Below are positions 12,166 through 24,900 of a stretch of DNA of 64,000 bases, one piece after another. The position numbers and the translations under genes are program-made. Origin of the DNA: Gordionus sp. m RMFG-2023 (taxonomy: Eukaryota > Nematomorpha > Gordioida > Chordodea > Parachordodidae); assembly GCF_954871325.1 (NCBI RefSeq), contig NC_088779.1, positions 1,862,846 through 1,926,845 on the forward strand, read 5' to 3'. The notes under the pieces are model-generated. The model was not told the origin of the DNA. It saw nothing but the letters and a program-made list of their open reading frames with translations, and ran no database searches. Each line of letters starts with the position of its first letter. Position 1 is the stretch's first letter.

Positions 12166-12315
12166 TTTGGTCCTAGCTTAAAAAAAGGTTTGTTTTTTAG
12201 ATGAAAGTCCGAGCAGGGACATTTAGCAAATCGTATAAAATGGATTAATATAACATTCAATTTACTGCTCGTATTTTAGATTTCCTCTTTAAAATAATTT
12301 AGAAAAGGTCAAGAA

Positions 12316-12652
12316 ATGGGATTTTCTATTTTTCAAATTAGAAGAAAGAAGCAGGGCCTGGAACTTATCATAAGGATTCGTTTGGCAAAAATAGTTCCGG
12401 TAAAATTAGGCATTCGACGAAAGACGCGACAGAAAAGTGGATGCCAAAAGTACCATAGAAACTCCTTCAAAAAAAATTTTTTTAAGAAGAATCTCAGCTG
12501 TTGGAACAGTTAAATCGGACGTAGCCCAAAAGGTAAATATCAAAATTTCTCAACAAATGCGATTAAATATGGGAAAAAAATCAAATGATTTAGCCATATC
12601 TGGAAACCTAGGCCCGTACACCGGAGCAAATATTTTTTATTTACTCTAATAT
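12316..12652 (+). CDS. Unidentified coding-like open frames
   Basis: Two overlapping open frames (12316-12513 and 12437-12649) show less A/T-biased codons than the surroundings and are rich in Lys, Arg and Ser. A third frame is also open across 12330-12455 with a polar, lysine-rich reading. Open stretches in different frames could mean an exon pair, or a decayed or retrocopied coding sequence. No domain is recognised. It lies just downstream of the last GPD1 exon found, but on the opposite strand. Weakly supported. Confidence 0.25.
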
Positions 12653-12913
12653 TTCAATTTTCCCCTTTAAAAGAATTCGAAAAAAAATAAAAAGTAAAAA
12701 ATTGTAAGAATTCTGGAGCGGGGGCGGCAAAACGATCTAAAATAAAAATTCCGCGCCGAAACTGAAAATAAATATATTTTTTTCAAATCAGTGCCGAGCC
12801 AAGAATATTGATCTCCGCAGGTCTCAGATCATATTCCAATCCCAACAAGCTACTATTTTTTTTTTCGAGTATAAGTTTAAAAAAAAAAATGAAAGAAATA
12901 AAAAAAAACTTAC

Positions 12914-15900
12914 ACAATACATCGACCTTGGGGTGTTCCTGAAGGGTCTCTATGATGTAAGAGGGTTCCTTTTTACCGACGCAAATTAAATGGATGCCGG
13001 TAAATATCGGAAATCTATAAATTTGGCGCGTAACGCAAAAAAAATATATTCAAGATTTAATAACACGCTTTCGCGCTTACTATAAAGGAGGCGCTATCAA
13101 TATTCAGGAGACTAATAAAGGGAGAGGACAAAATCATCCTAAGCATTACACAATACATGAGAGAGCGAATTCTAAATTCGAAAGATTTGACCGGAAATGT
13201 ATTCCAACATGCATAGAGCATTTAAGACAATTTTGACCAGAACTTTTGTCCCCAATTTATATCAATTTTTCATACGCATGCGCATCAAAAAAAATATATA
13301 AGGGTATATGGCGTATACATTTCCGGTCATACCGATTTTTTGAAAATTACCTTCAAGTTATATAAAATACAGAACTATTAAAACCCTCGTAGATTCATAT
13401 TACTGTAAGGGGCAAGACTGATTTTATCAAAAAAAAATAGAGAAATAATAAAATAGAATAGAATTGAAACATAGATTCAATGAAAGAAAATAAACTCCTT
13501 GAGCAGGTTAGAAGCCTCCAATTCCTTATAAACGTCCAAGGCAGTATGAGGTCCCTGTAACTTCTGCCCGTTCAGCATCTCGAGTTCCAGCTCTTCGATT
13601 TTCTTATATATTTTAAAATAATACAAAAAATATATATATGTATATAAATAAATTTCGAGAATAAACTGCCCACCCAAAATATAGGGGGAAGATAAATAAA
13701 CTTAAGAGTATTAAGAATGTTATCAAGGAAGTAATGCCAATAAGGAGTGGGGAAAATTCTTTTTAATACCAAAAAAAGGGTTGTTATGAATATGTTGGCT
13801 AAAGAAAACATTTCGAAAAAATTCTTTGAGCTCCTTGTAATATAAGCGTGTTCATAGATGTTCTTTTGAAAGGAAGGAATATTATTAAGTACGGCAAGTA
13901 GTATAGTCACGTGGGCGATTTAAAAAGCGGAGCGGCTAACTAAATATTTAGTGGACATCTATTAGGCGAAATATCGAGAAAATATTTTTTTGAATAAAAG
14001 TATAGAGTATCAATCCATTTGACAAAACGAATGGCCAGTCAATACCGGCCTTATGGCACTCAACCATGACATCAACGTATCCCCATTAAAAACAAAATAA
14101 AAGGGTGCCGTCCTTGAACAACTAATAATTTCTATCGATATTCGTATCTACGAGTTCCATTTTTATTAAAGATAATTTTTTTTAAAAGAGAAAGAGAATA
14201 AACTTTTCCGGTTTTGACGAAGGCTTCCCCGACTTTCCTATTCCTGCCTCCGTAACAGGTCGTTATAAGATCGGCGATGCCGCAACTTTCGAAGAAGGTC
14301 TTCAAATGGGACGAGGTCGGATATTTCATCTTGCAAAATTTTACCATTTCCATCAGTCCTGCCCATAAAAACAAATAAATAGCGTAAATAATATAGGCTA
14401 GCGGTTCAAAAATCATGAATCCCAACCGTAACCCGGCGAAATATTCCTAAGCGCGAATTCGCGCTAAATGTGAATTCGGGGTAAATGAATATTCGGTTTG
14501 GTTTAAGAAAATATTTTGTTTCGCCATTACCCAACTAAGGTTACGACATAACACCAATTTTACGAGGATACAGAAACCGATGGAAACCCGTGATGGCTAG
14601 CTACTACGATTTAAAAAAAAAACTATTTTATTAAATTTAAAATGAAGAATTATGTTATCATATGATAAACAAAATTTCAACTTTATTATAGTATCATAAA
14701 ATAGTAATAAATTTGAATATAAAATGAAATAAGTTAATATATTTTATAAAAGGTCATAACGAACATTATAATAATTAATAAATTATTTTAATTAATATTA
14801 TAATTTTTGTAAAATTAATTTTACATTATATTTTTATAATTATTATAATCATGTATTTTAAATTTATTTTATTTTAATTAATCTATTATTTTATTTTATT
14901 TTAATTAATGTTAAAATGTCATTTTATTCATTTATAACGGAAACAAAAGGTTATTTATTTTTAAATAAATTAGCTGTTTTAGATTTACCACTTCAGCAAC
15001 AAAAATATCGATTAGAAATTGAACGCCAAGTTGTGAGGGGTTAGTTGTTCGAGCTAATCTTTCACTTATTCAAAAATAACGTTGGGGGGAAGTTAATGAC
15101 TAGTTTGCTAAATAGACCCGGGGTATTATAAATCTGGAATAAGTGGGCCAAACATAAACATTAGTGTATTCAAAAAATATCGTACGCATTTTATATGGAA
15201 TAGTAGTCGTATATAAAAAAAAAATCTTAGGGGCATAAAACCGAAAATGAAAATTCTATATCTTCGTTCGCATCAACGAATCTCGACATAATTCGCAATC
15301 AAAAAAAAATGTCTAACCCAATCTAATTTCGGCGGCTTTGGTGTTGTCTCCGTACTCGAGCCCATCTATGACACCGGCCCCAAATGCTACTATATTCTTT
15401 ATTTTGAAATGAATTTAGTTTTGAAAAAGGATAATAAATGGAATGAAAAAGAGAAAATGCAAATAAAAGAAAGAGAATGGAAATAAAAGGAAATAAATTT
15501 AAATTAGAAGCCTCGAAAGCAAAGTTAGTGTCGGCAAGCGTGGATCATTAGTTTATTAATTTACGAGTATCATATTTTTTAATTTTTTCTTACTATAATT
15601 CATTATCCATTTCTTGATAATTTTATATGAAATTACTAATTTTTGACCAATGACATAAAATAATACCTCACTGACGATGCATTCATTATAATGCATTTGA
15701 AAGCGTCGCTGAATGCAAATCAGCTGGATCCGCCATTTTGGAAACCCATATAGTAATTATTGTCATGTTAAAAAACTACTATCAAATTGATAACTTGCTT
15801 CCTCATTATCTCGATGATCAGGGGTAATTCTTTAATAAAGTTTGCGTCAGACATAAAATTGGTCTGCCGTTTAAAATTTTTAATAATGACATGGATAACC

Positions 15901-18900
15901 AAAATGGCGTCCCCAGCTGTTTTTCTGTACACTTTTAATGAATGCAATCGTCAGTCTAGATATTATTATATGTAATTGATTTTAACACAATATACATTAA
16001 GTAAATTCAAACTACCATTAATTTGAATACAAAAAGTAAAAACACAACAAAATACAATATTATAAAGGTCATTCAGTATTCTGATAATAATAATTTGTTA
16101 ATATAATCATTATTATAATTTATTTAAATCTGTTCTAAAATTAATATTTAAATTAATATTTTAAAATATAAATCATTTCTTTTTCCACAATATATAACAT
16201 TCCCCTCATCCAAAAAATTCCCTTATTGTATCTTTGAGCTTAACACTTGACTTTGTTATTTTCTTATTTTGTAGTAATCTTGATAATTTGTAATTTTCAA
16301 GCCAATTCAAGGCCAGAATTTTGTCCCAAGTATTTAAGGATTGGAGTGTCTTCGAAGGATGGTTAATCCCCACCACTTTCCTAGAGTTAGCCAGAAGAGG
16401 GTTAAGAAAGGATCTTTGTTCCGAGAACTGAGTGAAAAAGATAAAAGGTATACATACATCTTTCCTCCATAAGACACGGGCAGTTTCAAATAAACTATCT
16501 CTACCACTTCACAGTATAGCCTCTTCGCATTGAAAACGAGAATAAAGGAAGGCCGACTTAGAAAACTAAATTAAGAGAGAGAGAAGCCTTAAACTAACCT
16601 TTGATTGGTCGAAGTTGTTCAAAAGCTCAAACTCGAAAAAATGGGATGCTTAAGAATAACCACAAGGAAATTTTGATTTTCAGGTCTAGGGCTCAAATGA
16701 AGAAAAAAAAAGTTTAAAAATGTATACGAAACCCCCTCCTAAATAGACGTAAAATTCTAGGAAGCATTAACCATTTCCTTGCTAAATATAAAGATGATGG
16801 GCAGGAATATAACGCAATATGGCTTCCAATTTAGTTTAGGCGGAAAGTTACTTCCTCTATGCTCGCTTTATGGAGATTCGAACTATTAAACGACCGGACC
16901 CTAAAAGGGAGATTGAATTCCGGTATTAAAAATATAATATAAAAAACTTAATTTTAAAGAAATCATAATAACGATTATATTAACAATTATTATTATTATT
17001 ATAAGAATATTGAATGGCCTTTACAATAATTTATATTTTTTATTTCGTTATATTTTTTAACTTTTTTTTGTATTTCAAAATTAATACGAAAATTACTGTA
17101 CATAATATTTGTGTAATAAATGGTGTTCATATCAAAATTGACAAAAAAATAAAAAAAATAGATTACCAACATGGTGGTGGTGGCAGCTTTTTTAAAAATG
17201 AATATTGACAATTTTGAAAAAAAAAATCCAGTTGAAGGGAGATAATAACGAATAAGAGAGAAAAGAGAAAGGGGAAAAAAAAGGTAAAATAAAGAAAAAA
17301 ATGGAAAATAAAAGGAAATAAGTTTAAATTAGAAGAAAAAAAAATATTTGATAAAAAACTTTGAGTGCCCCGCACAATTCCACGGTTTCCATGTCCTCCA
17401 CGACAGTTATCCGGAAATAAGGAGTTTGACAAAGCAATTTGAAAATTTCCCCGTTCTCCATATTGTTGGTTCCTTTGTCGGAATCGGAAAAGATGAAGGA
17501 ATAAATAATATAAAGTTTCCTTCTTTTTTTTTAAAAGTGGAAATATAAAAATTATTTTCTTTTCGCATTTATTAATTTCTTTCTTCCGATTCTTTATTTT
17601 ATTCTCGTACATTTCTTTTCTTTCTTATTTATCATTATTTTTTTTATCGAAATCTCCTCCGAAATACAGGACTTGTAGGCTCGGCCCTAAGTCCCGGGTA
17701 TACAGGCCGGGTCCTATTTAAATTTTTTTAAATATCCGGGCCGGGACTAAAAATATAAAACCCGGACCGGGGCGGGCCGAAATTTAAAAAAAAAAAAATC
17801 CGATTGGGTCGTGCGATTGATAACCTCTGCAGGTTTCTGTTATATAGGCCGTGGCTATGTTTTTTTTTCTTTTTAATGGTGACAGTAAATAAAATTATAT
17901 TGGGTTGGTTCCCTCATAATTATTGGATCCGAGATTGGACTCCATTCAAAAAATCGGATGAGAAACATGTCGGTCAAATGTTATTTCTATACATGGGTAC
18001 GTATCCATTTTAGATCAATTTCAGGCCGGACAAGTTTTACGCGTGTTTTTATCACGGGAAGTGAGTGGCGTGGAACCGGGAAAATATATTTTAAAAAAAA
18101 GAAAGAAAGAAAGAAAGAAAGAAAGAAGAAAATATTTATCTTTCCTCAATATCTTACAAAATACTAAATTTTCTCATCTATTCTTTAAAAAAAAAAAATT
18201 ATTTTTAAAAAACCGATGGTAGTTTCGCAAAATTTTTCCGCGGCGATTTCTGGTGCCAAGTTAGCGCCCATGAGTACGCTCATGTTGAGCGAGGTTAGGG
18301 AAGATTTTATCATGTCCGTGACTAGCAAGGTCTTACCGTCTTGGAAATCTAAACCCTTTAGGTGTTCGGTTGAAGAGGGAGGGCGAGATTTAAGAACAAA
18401 AATATTTTGATTTTCAGCGCTTGAATTTCGTGAATTTTTTCGAAATTTCTACAAGGTAAAGGGGGGAGGGGGTTAAACATGTGCTTACTTACCGCATGTC
18501 AATTTTCAAAATTTCTACAAAGCCTACCTACCACAATGTTCGCCGCAAAAATGGCGGCTATGAATATAATTTATAAATGGCGGGTCAAAAAGGAATATCA
18601 TAATAGATCAATCGAAAACGTAAAAAAAAATAGTCCTGAGCCGATAAAATAAATTTAAATTTTGTTTAAACAAATTCTGATTGGATAAGATCGAATCACG
18701 AGCGTTTCCACGTGTCAAAACGACTATTTGTAATTTATACGTATAAGAACCCTAGAACCAAAAAAAATATTTTTTTGAATGACCAGAGTATAAAAAAAAA
18801 ATTTTTCGAGATTTCGCTATTTTTGGGGGGCCAAAATCTTGAGTTAGTCGCTTTTAGAAGTCGGCTAAATCGATCCGTTTTACTAATCCTATTTCCGGCA

Positions 18901-21900
18901 AAAAAGAAATATATCTATTTAGTCCAAAATAACAACATAATCATGCACCCAAAACCTTTATGAGAGACAAGCCAATGGCGGAGGGCTTGACGTGCGGCAC
19001 CATGGGTTTGCATATGGCGCGAATAAATTGGTGAGGCATAACGAAGATCAAGAGGTCGGCGTCTTTGACGGCTTCGTCGATTAGAGGCGTGGCTACCTAA
19101 AGGGATAGAATGGTTTAATTTTCGATAAAATTATGGCGGGCATTGTTCGCGACGATTATTTTTAGAGTAATTATTGTCGCGTTATGATTGACGTCGAATC
19201 TTATCATTTAAAAAATAATAATTTTCCGAACAAAGTTATCGTTAAATTAATAATTCAATGCCGTTCATTAAGTTTGTTAAGGGGAGGGCAATGATTTGTA
19301 ATTAAAACTGCCCATGTATTGGGGTCAGCTGTGGGTGTCATTTTGTGGTTTGCATTTCGACTAATTGACTTTATTTAAATATTAAATGAATGCGCATTAT
19401 TATCAATAACGTAATCGGCGTATAAATAGCAAAATGGCGCTACAGCTGACTTCTATGTATGGACACTTTTAAATGCACTAATCTAGTAGTATATATGCAA
19501 AGGGGAGGATGGGTTTCCCTTTATTTTGCGAATTTTATCTTGTATTTCCGGAATAGATTGTATTGTATTTCCTGAATCTCAAATCCAGGTATTCGAACCG
19601 AACCCGAACCCGGAGAATAAAACCCGGTTTTTGGATAAAAATCTGAACCCGAACGGAACCTGAACCCCGTTTATAAAGTGAAGTGTTAAAAAAATTTTTA
19701 AACAACTTAATTCATTTACTCCATTTTTAAATTTTTTTTAAAATTTATTCTCGAAGATTCCTATTGGATTGTTAATAAATTTTAAACAATTAAATTTATT
19801 TACGCCGTTTATTTTTAATTTTTAACTTATTCTCAAAGAATATTAATTAGAGGAAAATTAAAGTGAACAAGTCAAAGTAAAAATTATTATATTGGGAGAA
19901 TTTGTAATGTGTAATATATATATAAGGGAAATGTGTAATTTAAATGTTGAATTTTTGGAAAGTTAATGTTGATGTGTTAATAATTAAGTTTAAAAAGTAA
20001 GTTTAAGAGAAAAAAATAAAAAATAAAATATGTAATGTATAAATGTGCAGGAAACTTCTGTTGTATTTGTTCAAAAAGAAATATATGCAAGTAAGTAGAG
20101 AATTTGTAATGTGTAATATATATATAAGGAAAATGTGTAATTTAAATGTTAAATTTTTGGAAAGTTAATGTTGATGTGTTAATAATTAAGTTTAAAAAGT
20201 AAGTTTTAAGAGAAAAAAATGAAAGATAAAATATGTAATGTATAAATGTGCAGGAAACTTCTGTTGTATAAAAGAAGAATGGCAGTGCTTCAATTCCTAT
20301 TTTTAAGCAGGTCATGGAATAAAATCATGGATATAACATTTGTTAATTGATGAACTAAAAGCATTATTGGTGTTGTAAATATTGTAAATGTTGGTGTTGG
20401 TATTTATGTAGGATGTTCAATTGGGAAAAATGTCATTGTATTCATTAGTAGGTTGAATATTATAATTAATTAGATCCATAAAATTGGAATATGATTTTGT
20501 GAGTGTTCTTTGGTTTATTGAATTTTTATTGATATAGAGGAGTTAAAAAAAAAAGATCTTCTCAGATATGTGGTCTATGAGTTGAGTTATAATAGACACT
20601 TCAATTAGGGGAGGATTGGGCTGATTTTTGTTGCCAATTTGGGGAGACAGCAATAAGAAGTTTAAGAAGTTCACTCAGTATATTATAACTTCCTTATATG
20701 TATCGATTACTTAGGCAAGGCAGGCATTGAGCAATGAATAGAGATCTAGATTAGGATAGGTTGTTGCAATGTGTTGTTTCTGATAGATCTGCGTTGGGTA
20801 GATTACTTTGACAGATTCTGAGTAGTTGGGTTATTATTGCAAGGGATCTCGATTATAATTAAATGTAGGTGAATTATGTTGCCGATATGGGGTTGTTGGT
20901 ATATTTCACAATTATAGTTAGGTTGTTATGGAGTTGAGCTCTTCAATTAGGGTAGGATTGGGGTCGTATGGAATTATCATTTCCAAGAAGTTTGTTTTAA
21001 ATGTCAAATTGAGATATTTCAATTGTAGATTTTCACATCTACACATTACAAATTCTCTACTTGCATATATTTCTTTTAGAACAAATACAACAGAAGTTTC
21101 CTGCACATTTATACATTACATTTTTTATTTTTTTCTCTTAAACTTACTTTTTAAATTTAATTATTAACACATCAACATTAACTTTTAAAAAATTCAACAT
21201 TTAAATTACACATTTTCCTTATATATATATTACACATTACAAATTCTCTACTTACTTGCATATATTTCTTTTTGAACAATAAATTATTATTTTCTTTTTA
21301 CAACACTTCTGTATTGTAATTTTTTCCTCTTTTTTAAAACTTTTTCAAAAATTTTTTTTTTTTTTCAACACTACAAAATTCAAACCTTCCTATAAATCTT
21401 TAATTTTACTCAATTCTTTTTTAACATTTTTCTTTTACAAAACTCAAATCTCTTTATACATCTTTAATTTTACTCATACCTAAAAATACACCCAACTATA
21501 ATTTCTTTTTTTTTAAAATATATATTCCTCAGTCTTTTAACCTTTATTTTCCCTACCCATTATATTTCACAAAGCAAATAATCAACATCACATACCAACT
21601 ATTCCCTAAAATTCTTATGCCCATCTCCTTCCATATGGAAAAATCTTGTTTTTACAATCTCATTATTCTCTATAGATCATTTCTCCTTACTCTCCATCAC
21701 ATCTGTATTCATTGTACAAAATAATTGACATTTCTCTCACTGATAAGTTCTTTCACTCAATTCATAGCCTCTCCTTTAGTCACACAATGGAACGCTGCCC
21801 CACGTGTTCCAAAAACATAAAAAATCACCAAATCCGGCCTTTTCACCAGGCACAAATCCAAAGGCTGTGCTTGTCCTGAGTCTGGAAAGCGTCCTTCCCC

Positions 21901-24900
21901 TCCCTTCCAAAATCCCCTCTCCATTTTTTCTACTCACAGTTATACTTCCACCTAATCCAATAACGGCCACATACCAACCACATCAGACACATTCATTTTC
22001 CTCCCACCTACCACTCACGTCGACATCATTAACTTTCTAAAATCCGACAAACCTCCCATTATTTCTAGAATTCCCAAAGGCTCTAGAATACAAGTAGCCA
22101 AAGCTCTCTCTACCTGTCTTCATTCACTATTAAATAACTTTTCCTCTCTAGATCATTGGCTCAAACTCTTTTCATTTTCTTTCACGACTCTCCAACCTCC
22201 CAATCCTGAGATTCACAAATCTTTAACCCAACAAATTAAAGACGCAACCATACACCCCCTCACCCTCACATCCACCTTTTCTTCTCATAATTCTAAAAAA
22301 CTTTCCAGCCTCCAATTAAAGGCTAAGATAATTTCTAATAAAATAAACAATCTAAACATCAAATCTGCTCTCCGCCTACTAGCATCTGACGACTCAATTG
22401 CAACCAGTAATGAGGAGAGCTACAACAAACTTAAACTTAAGCACCCTTCTGGAGGTGACCTCATACCTCCTCCTCCGCCCAACATATTTCCCACTAATTT
22501 TACCCCCGTCGAGGTGCGCAAAAGTATCCTATCCTTTCATCACGACTCCTCGCCCGGGTACGATGGGCTTCGCCCCATCTTCCTCCAGGACCTTACATCC
22601 CCCCTCATAGTCAGCCAGGTCCCTATTTTACAGAATCTAACAACATTCTGCAACAAAATAGCACATGGACCTGTTCCCGAATCCATCAGGCCACTCCTGT
22701 TCGGCGCTAAATTAATCGCACTCGAAAAGCCGAACAAGGACATCCGGCCGATAGCAATCGGGACAGTATTCCGTCGTCTCGTTGCTAAACTCATAGCTTC
22801 CAAAATTAAGGATAACGCAGCCTTAATTTTAGCACCCCATCAACTCGGTATTGGTATCCAGGGCGGTTGCGAAATAGCCACACACGCTACTCGCATCCAT
22901 CTCCAAACCAACCCTAGTGACGAAATCCTCGTCAAAATTGATTTCTCTAACGCCTTCAACTCCATTCGCCGTTCCCACTTTCTTCCACAAATATACCACT
23001 CATTTCCCACCTTCTCCCAATTTTTCCACCCCTGCTATTCCAAGCCATCTCATCTCCAATTCAACATCTACTTACTTTCATCTGAAGGGATCCAGCAAGG
23101 CGATCCTCTAGGCTCGATACTTTTCTGCATTGGAATCAACGAAATGGTCAAAAACATTTCTACCAACTGCAATCTTCCACTCCACACTTGGTACATAGAC
23201 GACGGAATATTCTGCGGCTCCCCTCACGAGGTCGCCAAGGCCCTCGCCATCATTAACACACATTCCGCCGCAATTGGACTTTCACTTAACGAACAAAAAA
23301 CCGAGATCTGTCCACTTCATTGTTCCATCCCATTCACCCATAACTTCCTTACAACCGAGTCATCATCCCTCACTCATCTCGGCTCACCTGTCGATGGCTT
23401 GCAATTCATTAATCACTTCTTCTCTAACGCATCATCTAGCTTACTTCATTTCAAAAACATCTCTAAATTTCTCCCTCGCCATCAAGCTTTTTTTCTCCTC
23501 AAAAACTTTTACTACATTCCTAAAATTCTTTACGCTCTTCGATCCACCTCAATCTTTAAATTTCCCGACTCACTAAAATCATTTGAAACTTCCGTCAAAT
23601 CTCTTGCCGAAGAGATCCTTAATCTTCGCTTCAACCATAATTCATGGCTACAGGCATCACTTCCAAAGCTCGGGGGCATCGGCTTACGCTCACCTCTAAC
23701 TCTTTCCATCAATGGATTCATCGCCTCCCGCCTCTCATCTGACTCACACATTAGCCAGCTTTCTCACTTTCCTGACCCATTATTAGCTGAAGCCCAGACC
23801 ATTTGGGACAATTCCGTTGTCCCAAACACTCCTCGACCCTCCTCCTGTTTACAGAGAGACTGGGATACTCCACTCAACGAAGGCTCAGTCGCTTACCTAA
23901 AATCGAGCCTTCATGACGACGATCTCACAGTCTTTCACCAATTAAACCAAGGATCGGGTTACGAGTTTCTGGAAACTATACCCTCCAACAACCTCGACTT
24001 GTTGCTGACCGCTGACGAGCTAAGATTTGCCATTGGATTACGGCTCAATTGCGAAATTGTTCTACCGTACCAATGCAAACATTGCGAAACCAGCGTCGAT
24101 CGCAAGGGCAGACAGCCTCCATTGCCGCTTTTGCCGAGGCCATTTTCCACGGCACACCAATTGCAATGACATCATATTGCGTGCTCTCAAATCCGCAGGC
24201 ATTCCATCAAGACTTGAACCGACCGGCATTTTTAGATCCGACGGAAAACGTCCTGATGGAATGTCCTTGATTCCTTGGTCAAGGGGCCAGCTACTAGTCT
24301 GGGACTTCACCTGCATTGACCCAAATGCACCATCCAACCACAACGTCGATGCCCTCGCTCTAGCAGAAACTCGTAAAACTATCAAATATAGTTCCATAGA
24401 CCCCTCTTTCTTATTCATACCTATCGCCTGCTCTACTCTTACCACCTTCGGTAGCAAAGCTCTAAGTTTTTTAAAGAATTAGGCAAACGGATTCGGGAAA
24501 AAACCGATCAGCCTAAAGAGTCCCTTTTCTTACGACAAAGACTTGCTACCGCCATCATTCGCTCTAACTACCTAAGTTTCATCTCTTCCATTGAATAATC
24601 TCCTATGTCTATGCTCTCTCTCTCTCCCTTCTCTTTCCTAGTTTCCATTCTTTTATCCCTTACCCTCTTTCGCAAATTATATTTTTATATTTTTTTTACC
24701 TTTATTAATTTTACCATATAAAAAAATTTATTATTTGCTATAAACTTTTGGTAACATATTATATCAGCAACTATTGAAATAAAGAGAGAATTTACCCCGT
24801 CAAATTAAATTATTAAAATTGATACATGACCGCTTTGTATTTTTAACTATATTTTTGCCTATAAATAAAATAAAAAAATTAATTTTTTATACCAAATTTA

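Noticed and set aside
13572-13910. 112-codon minus-strand ORF
   Set aside because: It overlaps GPD1 exon 8 in a different frame; the GPD1 reading fits the family.
15787-15975. 62-codon ORF
   Set aside because: It lies wholly inside a family B MITE and recurs in other copies as repeat sequence.
17163-17612. 149-codon minus-strand ORF
   Set aside because: It runs through intron sequence on both sides of GPD1 exon 5 in other frames; only 17360-17472 is coding.
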